Source: Serratia odorifera (GTDB taxonomy: Bacteria > Pseudomonadota > Gammaproteobacteria > Enterobacterales > Enterobacteriaceae). From it: 64,000 nucleotides of DNA. Below, piece after piece: positions 55,388 to 62,936 of this stretch (positions are counted from its first letter, which is position 1; each line of letters opens with the position of its first letter). A program made the translations under genes and the position numbers. The DNA lies in contig NZ_LR134117.1 in the NCBI RefSeq assembly GCF_900635445.1, forward strand, positions 3,472,001 to 3,536,000. Direction: 5' to 3'. Under the pieces are notes generated by a model, which saw nothing but the letters and a program-made list of their open reading frames with translations, did no database searches and was not told the DNA's origin.

Positions 55388-55414
55388 TCAAGTTCTGCGC
55401 TTGGCGGCCGATAA
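55388..55414 (+). promoter_or_regulatory. sigma-28 promoter of flgKL
   Basis: TCAAGTTC (55388-55395), 11 bases, GCCGATAA (55407-55414). It gives late (class III) expression of flgK and flgL, 69 bases before the flgK start. Confidence 0.9.
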
Positions 55415-55483
55415 CCCAGGCAGGCTGAGCGCAGAGGTTCAGCAGCACGATTAAACCCTGTGGGCCAGTGACAAGGAACCCCA

Positions 55484-57133
55484 ATGTCTAATAGCTTAAT
55501 CAACACCGCGATGAGTGGTCTGAATGCGGCGCAGGTGGCGCTCAGCACCGTCAGCAACAATATTTCCAATTACAACGTTGCCGGCTACAACCGGCAGACG
55601 GCGATTCTGGCGCAGAACGGCGGAATGGGCACCATGTCCGGCTTTATCGGCAACGGCGTCACCGTGACCAGCGTCAACCGTGAATACAATCAGTTCATCA
55701 CCAATCAACTGCGTGGCGCGCAAAGCCAGGCAGGCGCGCACGATGCGTATTTCGAGAAAGTGTCGCAAATCGATAATCTGCTGGCGGATAAAACCAATAC
55801 CTTGTCCAGCAGCATGCAGGACTTCTTCAGCAATCTGCAAAACCTGGTCAGCAACGCCGGCGACGACGCGTCGCGCAATACCGTGCTGGGCAAGGCCAAC
55901 GGCTTGGTGAACCAGTTTAACAACACCGATAAATATCTGCGCGATATGGAAAGCGGCGTCAATCAGCAACTGAGCGACAGCGCGGTACAAATCAACAACT
56001 ACAGCCAGCAGATTGCCAAACTGAACCAGGACATCACGCGCTTGCGCGGCAGCGGCGGCGGTGAGCCGAACGCATTGCTCGATCAGCGCGACCAGTTGGT
56101 GAGCGAACTGAATCAGATAGTCGGCGTGCAGGTGACCCAGCAGGACGGCGATGCGTATAGCGTCTCTTTTGCCAATGGCCTGACGCTGGTGCAGGGCAAC
56201 AACGCCTATCAGGTAGAGGCGATGCCATCCAGCCAGGATCCGTCGCGTTTGACGCTGGGCTATAACCGCGGCTCGGGCGCCAGCGAAATTCCACAAGGGC
56301 AGATCGTCAGCGGCAGCGTCAGCGGCGTGTTGAAGTTCCGCAGCGAAGCGCTGGACAGCGCGCGTAACCAGCTTGGGCAGATTGCTCTGGCGATGGCGGA
56401 CAATTTTAACCAGCAACACCGGGCTGGTTTTGACATCAATGGCGACGCCGGCGGCGATTTCTTCAGCTTTAGCGGCGGCCGGGTGGTGGAAAACACCCGC
56501 AACGTTGGCGACGCCACCCTCGGCGTGTCCTATACCGACACCGGCAAAGTACAGGCCAGCGATTACCGCGTGGAGTTCGACGGCAATAACTGGCAGGTCA
56601 CGCGCCTGTCCGACAACACCCCGATTACCGCCAGCGCCGGTACCGACGCCAGCGGTACGCCGACGCTGGCATTTGAAGGGTTGCAGGTCAGCATTGACGG
56701 TAACGCGCAAAAAAATGACAGCTTTACCGTGAAGCCGGTCAGCGACGTGGCGGGCAGCCTGAAGGTGGCCATCAGCGATGCCGGCAAAATTGCCGCCGCC
56801 GGTGCCGATGATGGCGGGCGTGGCGATAACGACAACGCCAAAAAACTGCTCGACCTGCAAACCCGGAAACTGGTGGATGGCAAGGCGACGCTGACCGGTG
56901 CTTACGCCAGTCTGGTGAGCAACGTCGGCAACCAGACCGCCACCGCCAAAAGCAACAGTGCGGCGCAGGGCAACATCGTCAAGCAGTTGACGGTTCAGCA
57001 ACAGTCGGTGTCCGGCGTCAACCTGGACGAAGAATACGGCGAACTGCTGCGTTTCCAGCAGTATTACATGGCTAACGCCCAGGTGATCCAAACCGCCAGT
57101 TCGCTGTTCGACGCCATCCTGTCCATTCGCTGA
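55484..57133 (+). CDS. flgK: hook-filament junction protein FlgK
   Basis: The product is 549 residues (E. coli 547). SNSLINTAMSGLNAAQVALSTVSNNISNYNVAGYNRQ from residue 2 and the C-terminal VNLDEEYGELLRFQQYYMANAQVI are conserved. FlgK caps the hook before the filament and is carried by the chaperone FlgN. It is preceded by a sigma-28 promoter and followed by flgL after 20 bases. Confidence 0.97.
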   Translation: MSNSLINTAMSGLNAAQVALSTVSNNISNYNVAGYNRQTAILAQNGGMGTMSGFIGNGVTVTSVNREYNQFITNQLRGAQSQAGAHDAYFEKVSQIDNLLADKTNTLSSSMQDFFSNLQNLVSNAGDDASRNTVLGKANGLVNQFNNTDKYLRDMESGVNQQLSDSAVQINNYSQQIAKLNQDITRLRGSGGGEPNALLDQRDQLVSELNQIVGVQVTQQDGDAYSVSFANGLTLVQGNNAYQVEAMPSSQDPSRLTLGYNRGSGASEIPQGQIVSGSVSGVLKFRSEALDSARNQLGQIALAMADNFNQQHRAGFDINGDAGGDFFSFSGGRVVENTRNVGDATLGVSYTDTGKVQASDYRVEFDGNNWQVTRLSDNTPITASAGTDASGTPTLAFEGLQVSIDGNAQKNDSFTVKPVSDVAGSLKVAISDAGKIAAAGADDGGRGDNDNAKKLLDLQTRKLVDGKATLTGAYASLVSNVGNQTATAKSNSAAQGNIVKQLTVQQQSVSGVNLDEEYGELLRFQQYYMANAQVIQTASSLFDAILSIR

Positions 57134-57153
57134 TAGCAGAAGGAATCCACACC

Positions 57154-58119
57154 ATGCGCATGAGCACCAGCATGATGTATCAACAAAACATGAGCGGCCT
57201 TACCGATAACCAATCGCTGTGGATGAAATCGGCGCAGCAATTATCCAGCGGTAAAAAAGTGCTGACGCCGTCGGACGATCCTCTGGCGGCCTCGCAGGCG
57301 ATTATGGTGTCGCAGGCGCAAGCGGAAAACGGCCAGTACGCCCTGGCACGTACCTTCGCACGGCAGAGCGTGTCGATGGAAGAAACCGTACTGTCGAACG
57401 TCACCAGCGGCATCAAGGACATGAAGGCGCTGATCGTCAACGCCGGCGACGGCACGCTGAGCGATAACGACCGCGCTTCGCTGGCGACCCAGTTGCAGGG
57501 GATGAAAGATCAGTTGCTGAGCCAGGCCAACAGCACCGACGGCAATGGCCGCTACATGTTTGCCGGATTTAAAAACGACCAGCCGCCGTTTGTGCAGCAG
57601 GCCGACGGCTCGATCCGTTACCAGGGCGGTTCGACGCCGATCGAACAAAAGGTGGATGCCAATCGCACCATGACCGTTGGCCATACCGGAGATGCCATTT
57701 TCATGACGCTGACCAGCAATCCGAAGCCGGAGCCAGACGGCAGTGCGCCGGTCGCCAACGTATTTGACAGTATCGACACGGCGCTGGAGGCGTTGAAAAC
57801 GCCGTTGCAGGGTGCGGATGACGCCACCCGCGAAAAAGTCAGCGTAGCGTTGGACAAGGCCAACCGCGGTCTGGACAACTCTTACAACAACGTGTTGAGC
57901 GTGCGCGCCGAACTGGGCACGCAACTGCAGGAAATGGATACGCTGGACAGCATTGGCAAAGATCGTGATATGACCAATCAGGCGCAATTAAGCGCGCTGG
58001 TGGATGTGGATATGGTCGAGGCGATCTCGTCCTACTTTATGCAGCAGGCCGCGCTGCAAGCCTCCTATAAAACCTTCAGCGATATGCAGGGTATGTCGCT
58101 GTTCCAGATGAATCGTTAA
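57154..58119 (+). CDS. flgL: hook-filament junction protein FlgL
   Basis: The product is 321 residues (E. coli 317). RMSTSMMYQQNMSGLTDNQSLWMKSAQQLSSGKKVLTPSDDPLAASQA from residue 2 shows the flagellin-type N-terminal helix, and the C-terminal LVDVDMVEAISSYFMQQAALQASYKTF its partner. FlgL links FlgK to the flagellin filament. It ends the plus-strand flg run and is followed by a terminator. Confidence 0.97.
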   Translation: MRMSTSMMYQQNMSGLTDNQSLWMKSAQQLSSGKKVLTPSDDPLAASQAIMVSQAQAENGQYALARTFARQSVSMEETVLSNVTSGIKDMKALIVNAGDGTLSDNDRASLATQLQGMKDQLLSQANSTDGNGRYMFAGFKNDQPPFVQQADGSIRYQGGSTPIEQKVDANRTMTVGHTGDAIFMTLTSNPKPEPDGSAPVANVFDSIDTALEALKTPLQGADDATREKVSVALDKANRGLDNSYNNVLSVRAELGTQLQEMDTLDSIGKDRDMTNQAQLSALVDVDMVEAISSYFMQQAALQASYKTFSDMQGMSLFQMNR

Positions 58120-58131
58120 CTCGTTCTATCT

Positions 58132-58154
58132 TGCCGTGACTTCGCGTCGCGGCA
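58132..58154 (+). terminator. hairpin directly after flgL
   Basis: TGCCGTGAC and GTCGCGGCA pair (one G-U) around five bases, 12 bases after the flgL stop; GGCCCCTTTT follows. It is probably a first, leaky terminator. Confidence 0.5.
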
Positions 58155-58232
58155 GGCCCCTTTTGGCGCGCTGAGAAGACGTTGCCGGCCAACGCGCCGT
58201 GCGGGGGATTCTTAAACCGGGCGCGCTGTTTG

Positions 58233-58280
58233 GCCCGTCGTTCTTTCTCCCACTAAGGTTTGAGTGACGGGCTTTTTTTT
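58233..58280 (+). terminator. Rho-independent terminator of the flg operon
   Basis: GCCCGTC (58233-58239) pairs with GACGGGC (58266-58272), extended by four further pairs, and eight T follow at 58273-58280. This is the clearest intrinsic terminator of the window. Confidence 0.8.
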
Positions 58281-58285
58281 GGGGT

Positions 58286-58369
58286 TCATCGCGTTTTACC
58301 GAGGAGCGCAGCTTTGATGTTCAGAAAGAAGTCAGCGTTATCCCGGTATCCATAGGCCATTCGCTTCAT
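58286..58369 (-). pseudogene. remnant of a transposase C-terminus, probably ISL3 family
   Basis: A 27-codon frame begins MKRMAYGYRDNADFFL and ends IKAALLGKTR before a stop. The wording KRMAYGYRD-x-x-FFLxIKAA is, as I recall, the C-terminal end of ISL3-type transposases. Nothing in frame upstream continues the protein (a stop lies two codons before), so only a scrap remains. It marks an old insertion at the flgL/fliR junction. The family assignment is from memory and tentative. Confidence 0.45.
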
Positions 58370-58590
58370 CACTTAAACGACGTGCCTAGCGGTTGCTTTT
58401 CGCTTTAATCATGATGTTGCTCCTGTGGTTAACAAAGGCGGATATTGCGCCCGTCAGCCGGCAGCATTTATTCAAGCCAGCGGAGACATTTGAATCTTAA
58501 TCCGGATAAATGACGTTTATCAGGCTCTAGTGTCAATAAAACGTTTTAACTGCCATTTTGTTTTAGACGAAAGGGGGCGTTGCTGTCGGA

Positions 58591-59373
58591 TCAGTTGGCC
58601 ATGCCGCTAATCACCGTTGCCAACCGATCAAACACGTCACCGAACAGGTGTTCGCAGAACGGCGCCAGCATCGGCATCATCAGGCCCAGGGTGAGAATGC
58701 CGATGGTCATGGTTACCGGGAAGCCGATGACAAACACCGACAGCTGCGGCGTTACGCGGTTAAGCAGGCCCAGTGACAGGTTGAGCGTCAGCAGCAGACA
58801 GATCAGCGGCAACGCCAGCATCAGGCCATTGATGAAAATCAGCGAGCCGGCCTGGGTCAGCGCCAGAAAACCGTTACCGTTCAACGGTTGTGCCTGGATC
58901 GGCAGCGTATGGAAGCTGTCCGCCAGCAGCGAAATCAGCCATAAATGGCCGTCAAAGGCCAGAAACAGCAGCAGCGCCAACAGGTTGAGCAAGCGCGCCA
59001 GCACCGGCATATTCGGCCCGCCGGACGGGTCGAAGAAGGTGGCGAACGACAGCCCCATCTGCATGCCGATTACCTCACCGGCGGTCCGGACCGCGGCGAA
59101 GGCGAATTGCATGGTCAGCCCGAGCGCGACACCAATCAGTATCTGCTGCATGGCCAGCCACAGGCCGCTGGCGGAAAAAATCGCTATGTTATTGGCGGGT
59201 AGGCTCGGCGCCACCAGCAGCACGATCAGGCCGCCGAGGCCGATCTTCACTTTTTTGCTGATTTGTTTTTCGCTGAACACCGGCGCGCTGGCGATCAGCG
59301 CCAACACGCGCAGCAACGGCCAGAAATACTGGCTGAGCCAGACGCCGATTTGCCCGCTGTCGAAGGTCAGCAT
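58591..59373 (-). CDS. fliR: flagellar export gate protein FliR
   Basis: The product is 260 residues (E. coli 261) with about six membrane segments and the conserved AAVRTAGEVIGMQMGLSFATFFDP near residues 93-116. FliR forms the core of the export gate with FliP and FliQ. It is the last gene of the fliLMNOPQR operon, two bases after fliQ, and ends in the junction gap with no clear terminator. Confidence 0.96.
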   Translation of the reverse strand: MLTFDSGQIGVWLSQYFWPLLRVLALIASAPVFSEKQISKKVKIGLGGLIVLLVAPSLPANNIAIFSASGLWLAMQQILIGVALGLTMQFAFAAVRTAGEVIGMQMGLSFATFFDPSGGPNMPVLARLLNLLALLLFLAFDGHLWLISLLADSFHTLPIQAQPLNGNGFLALTQAGSLIFINGLMLALPLICLLLTLNLSLGLLNRVTPQLSVFVIGFPVTMTIGILTLGLMMPMLAPFCEHLFGDVFDRLATVISGMAN

Positions 59374-59375
59374 AC

Positions 59376-59645
59376 TCAGCCAATCAGGTTGGGCAGGTTG
59401 CTGAACAGCATGCGCATGTAATCCAGCAGCAAATTAAGCATCCATGGCCCGGCGATGATGATAGTGGCGACTACCGCCAGAATTTTGGGAATGAAAGACA
59501 GCGTCATTTCGTTGATCTGGGTGGCGGCCTGCAACAGGCTGACCACCAAACCGCTGATCAACGCCGCCAACAGCAGCGGTGCGGCCAGCGCCAGCGCAAC
59601 TTTCATTGCTTCGGTGCCGAGCGCCATTACGGATTCAGGTGTCAT
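59376..59645 (-). CDS. fliQ: flagellar export gate protein FliQ
   Basis: The product is 89 residues from the ATG at 59645, the same size as E. coli FliQ. It has two membrane helices and the signature LVVSLLQAATQINEMTLSFIPKI near residues 32-54. An upstream in-frame start would overlap fliP and has no family match. Confidence 0.96.
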   Translation of the reverse strand: MTPESVMALGTEAMKVALALAAPLLLAALISGLVVSLLQAATQINEMTLSFIPKILAVVATIIIAGPWMLNLLLDYMRMLFSNLPNLIG

Positions 59646-59656
59646 TGCGCTCTCCG

Positions 59657-60436
59657 TTACGCATAAAAACTCTGTGCCAGTGAGCCGAGCAGCAGTTGCC
59701 AACCATCCACCAGCACGAACAGCATCAGTTTGAACGGCAAGGAAATGGTGGCCGGCGGTACCATCATCATCCCCAGCGCCATCAGTACGCTGGCAACCAC
59801 CAGGTCGATAATCAAGAACGGGATAAAAACCGTGAAACCAATCTGGAAGGCGGTCTTCAGTTCGCTGGTGACGTAGGCGGGCAGTAAAATGCGCATCGGC
59901 ACCGCCTCCGGCCCGGCCAGCGGCGGCAGGTTGGCCAGGCGAGCGTAGAGCGCCAGGTCGGCTTCACGTGTCTGACGCAGCATGAACTCGCGCAGCGGCT
60001 GCGCGCCCTGGTCGATTGCCGTCTCCATGCTGATTTTGTCCTGGCTGAACGGCAGATACGCGTCCTGATACACCTTGTCGAACACCGGCGCCATAATGAA
60101 GAAGGTCAGAAACAGCGCCAGTCCCAGCATCACCTGATTGGGGGGCGCAGTTGGCGTGCCCAGCGCGTTGCGCAGCAGGCCGAGCACGATGATGATACGC
60201 GTGAAGCTGGTCATCATCAGCAGCATCGCTGGCAGGAAACTGAGGGAGGTCAGCAGCACCAGCGTTTGCACCGGCAACGTCCAGCTTTGGCCACCGCCGG
60301 CCAGCGGCTGGCTGATCAGCCCCGGCAACTGCGCTATGGCCGACGGGCTTAACGCCAACAAAGCCAGAGTTAGCAGCGGGGCGAGAGCGCGGCAACGCAG
60401 CAGCGCAGCCGGTGAGAGAGACCGAGTGTGGTTCAT
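59657..60436 (-). CDS. fliP: flagellar export gate protein FliP
   Basis: The product is 259 residues. A cleavable signal (ends AIAQLPG) precedes a core with VLLTSLSFLPAMLLMMTSFTRIIIVLGLLRNALGT over about 60-94 and the C-terminal FKLMLFVLVDGWQLL. FliP forms the pentamer of the export gate. It overlaps fliO by four bases. Confidence 0.97.
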   Translation of the reverse strand: MNHTRSLSPAALLRCRALAPLLTLALLALSPSAIAQLPGLISQPLAGGGQSWTLPVQTLVLLTSLSFLPAMLLMMTSFTRIIIVLGLLRNALGTPTAPPNQVMLGLALFLTFFIMAPVFDKVYQDAYLPFSQDKISMETAIDQGAQPLREFMLRQTREADLALYARLANLPPLAGPEAVPMRILLPAYVTSELKTAFQIGFTVFIPFLIIDLVVASVLMALGMMMVPPATISLPFKLMLFVLVDGWQLLLGSLAQSFYA

Positions 60437-60840
60437 GCCGATTTTTCCGGGCGTTGCAGAATTTTGTGCATCAATTGGCGAAAGTCCGCCGGCGCGGCTT
60501 TGGTCGCAGCGGGGGCGGACGGCGGCGTGCTTAGCGTATGCAACGGCGTGATACTTTGCGCGGTAACACCCAGCACCAGCCAGGTGTTATCCACTTCGAC
60601 CACCACCACCCGCTCGCGCTGGCCGACCTGACAGCTGGCGCGCAGGTTAAGCAGCGCGGCGTTGCGCGCCTGCGGGGCGAACCCCAGCCGGCGAAACAGC
60701 CAGCCGGCCAGCAGGATCAGCAGCAGGATCGCGCCGAGCGCGCTGCCCACCTGGGTCAATACCGAACCGGCCGGCAGTGCCGGGCTGGCTGCCGGTTGAA
60801 CGGTGTGCGCCTGCACGTTGGCATTGGCATTGGCGTTCAT
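60433..60840 (-). CDS. fliO: flagellar export gate assembly protein FliO
   Basis: The product is 135 residues with one membrane segment near 31-50 (VGSALGAILLLILLAGWLF) and a cytoplasmic domain with QVGQRERVVVVEVDNTWLVLGVT. FliO helps FliP fold and assemble. Its start overlaps the fliN stop by one base. The N-terminus repeats Asn-Ala four times, a small low-complexity oddity. Confidence 0.93.
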   Translation of the reverse strand: MNANANANVQAHTVQPAASPALPAGSVLTQVGSALGAILLLILLAGWLFRRLGFAPQARNAALLNLRASCQVGQRERVVVVEVDNTWLVLGVTAQSITPLHTLSTPPSAPAATKAAPADFRQLMHKILQRPEKSA

Positions 60841-61256
60841 TAGCGGCTCAGGCGGCGCATACGTTCGGACGGCGTGATGATGTCGGTGATGCGTACGCCG
60901 AACTTGTCGGCGACCACCACCACTTCACCCTGTGCGATCAGGTAACCGTTAATCAGGATATCCAGCGGTTCGCCGGCCAGCCCGTCGAGCGCGACCACCG
61001 AACCTTGCGATAGACGCAACAGCTCTTTGATGGTCATTTTGGTGCGGCCAAGTTCTACCGTCAGCTTGACCGGAATATCCAGGATCAGATCGATATCTTG
61101 CAGGCTGCCGATGGCGTCCTGTGCTTCCAGCGTTTTAAACACGCCCTCGGTGGCGGCGCTGGTCTTCTCGGACGACTGCTGTTCGTTAAACGCGTCAGCC
61201 CACAGATCGTCTACGGATTCCTTTCCTTCGCCAGACGGTTGCTTAGGATCACTCAT
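60840..61256 (-). CDS. fliN: flagellar C-ring switch protein FliN
   Basis: The product is 138 residues from the ATG at 61256 (E. coli 137). The C-terminal SpoA domain has IDLILDIPVKLTVELGRTKMTIKELL over about 58-83 and GEVVVVADKFGVRITDI near the end. FliN forms the lower C ring with FliM. It overlaps the end of fliM by eight bases. Confidence 0.97.
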   Translation of the reverse strand: MSDPKQPSGEGKESVDDLWADAFNEQQSSEKTSAATEGVFKTLEAQDAIGSLQDIDLILDIPVKLTVELGRTKMTIKELLRLSQGSVVALDGLAGEPLDILINGYLIAQGEVVVVADKFGVRITDIITPSERMRRLSR

Positions 61257-62252
61257 TGGGCTGTTCCTCACTCAGAGCATTCAAGATAGGGTTAATCAAA
61301 TGTTCAACACGCAGGGCATATTGCCCGTTCAGGGTGCCGTATTGGCTGGTCAGCACCGGCACGCCGTCGACGTGGGCGATCAGGCGTTCCGGCTTATCGA
61401 TCGGTAACACGTCGCCCGGTTGCAGTTTCAGCACTTTCGACAGCCGCATCGGGATATCGACAAAATTGGCTATCAGCTCCAGCTCGGAGTGCTGAACCTG
61501 TTTCACCAGCGTTTCCCGCCAACGGCTGTCTTCCTGGCGGGAGTTTTCCAGCGGTGGGTTGGTCAGCAGTTCGCGCAGCGGTTCGATCATGGCGAACGGG
61601 ATGCAGATATTGAATTCGCCACTCAGCGCGCCGATTTCCACCTGGAATGGCGTGGTGACCACGATATCGTTCGGTGAGGTGGTGATATTGTGAATTTCAC
61701 CTGCATTTCGGCGCGCACGTATTCCACGTCAATCTGGTAAATGGCGCTCCAGGCATCGCCGTAAGCATCCAGCGCCAAACGTAGCATGCGCTTGATCACG
61801 CGCTGTTCGGTCGGGGTGAACTCACGGCCTTCCACTTTGGTCGGGAACCGGCCGTCGCCGCCGAACAGATTGTCGACCGCAATAAATACCAGGCTGGGCG
61901 CAAATACGAACAGTGCGGTGCCGCGCAATGGGTTGAGATGCACCAGGTTCAGGTTGGTTGGCACCGGCAGATTGCGGGCAAACTCATGGTATGGCTGGAT
62001 CCTGATCGGCCCGACGGTGATATCCGGACTGCGGCGCAGCAGGTTGAACAGCCCCATGCGGAACTGCCGGGCAAAACGTTCGTTGATGATTTCCAGCGCG
62101 TGCAGACGCTCGCGCACCACGCGGCGCTGGGTGGTGGGATCGTAAGGCTTGACGTCGCTGTCGTTGCCGACAGTTGCCGCAGGCTCATCGCCTTCGGCTT
62201 CGCCGTTGAGCAAGGCATCGATCTCTGCCTGTGAAAGAATACTGTCGCCCAT
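61249..62252 (-). CDS. fliM: flagellar C-ring switch protein FliM, one frameshift
   Basis: The N-terminal CheY-binding peptide ILSQAEIDALLNG is intact near residues 4-16. The frame breaks near 61690, after EMQVKFT; adding one C gives FTNITTSPNDIVVTTPFQVEIG and exactly 334 residues, the E. coli length. The C-terminal SpoA part reads LEHLINPILNALSEEQPNE after TLNGQYALRV. Phospho-CheY binds here to switch rotation. The perfect length match after a one-base repair supports a sequence error. Confidence 0.94.
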
Positions 62253-62258
62253 GGGTAA

Positions 62259-62744
62259 TTACCGCAGTATGAACGCGGTGAACAGCACATCGCTGACCAC
62301 CTGCTTCGGTTGGCCTTTAACCAGCGGTGGACTGAGTACGTCCTTGATCTGCGCCACCAGTTGCTGTTTTCCTTGCTCGTTCGCCAGTTGCGCGGCTTCC
62401 TGGCGGGACAGCAGCATCAGCAGACGACTGCGGACCTCCGGCAGGAAATCGTTCAACTGACGGCGGGTCGCCTCGTCCGGCAGGCGCAGCGTCAAACCGA
62501 TGTACAGCACCCGATCCGGATTGTTGTCCGGCGTCAGCAGATTGACGGTAAAGGTATCGAGCGGCATGAATACCGGCGCCGTAGGCGGCTGCGGCTTGGC
62601 GGCGACCGGAGCGCCGTCGTTCTTCTGCTGCAATAGCCACCAGCTGTAACCCGCGGCGCCACAGGCAGCGACGGTGATCAACAGCAGCAATATAACCAGT
62701 AGCGAGCGCTTTTTCGCTGCGGTTGGTAGAGTATTTTGGGACAT
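62259..62744 (-). CDS. fliL: flagellar basal body-associated protein FliL
   Basis: The product is 161 residues (E. coli 154). A short cytoplasmic N-terminus, one membrane helix near 14-34 (LLVILLLLITVAACGAAGYSWW), and a periplasmic domain with YIGLTLRLPDEATRRQLNDFLPEVRSRLLMLLS over about 86-118. FliL surrounds the stator and affects torque and swarming. It is the first gene of fliLMNOPQR, with 192 bases separating it from fliK. Confidence 0.94.
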   Translation of the reverse strand: MSQNTLPTAAKKRSLLVILLLLITVAACGAAGYSWWLLQQKNDGAPVAAKPQPPTAPVFMPLDTFTVNLLTPDNNPDRVLYIGLTLRLPDEATRRQLNDFLPEVRSRLLMLLSRQEAAQLANEQGKQQLVAQIKDVLSPPLVKGQPKQVVSDVLFTAFILR

Positions 62745-62936
62745 TAGCTAATCAAATTCCTGTTATTGACACGGGGAACGTCACCCGTGAATACCCGCCA
62801 TGGTTAACGCGCATCATAGTGGGTATGACCCCCCAAACCGTAAGGGGAAACGATGGCCTTATTATCCCGTCAATTCGGGCGTGCAATGGCCTGAATAGAC
62901 GGGGAAAAGCCTCCCAGCTTCAGCGTTAGCCGTGAC

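Larger units (their letters stand above)
58120..58590. other. 471-base gap between the convergent flgL and fliR genes
   Basis: It holds a hairpin at 58132-58154, a strong terminator at 58233-58280 for the flg operon, and a 27-codon transposase scrap on the minus strand at 58286-58369. An eight-codon frame with AGGAGC upstream (MIKAKSNR, minus strand from about 58423) may belong to the same remnant. 58430-58590 shows nothing recognisable; no clear terminator for fliR was found. Confidence 0.6.

Noticed and set aside
55496..57091. Minus-strand frame of 531 codons opposite flgK
   Set aside because: Long only because of high GC; the plus strand carries unmistakable FlgK, and the antisense product lacks any signature.
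62769..62788. CACGGG/CCCGTG hairpin in the fliK-fliL gap
   Set aside because: Only six pairs and no U-tract; it may be a chance structure, and no promoter for fliL could be placed with confidence.
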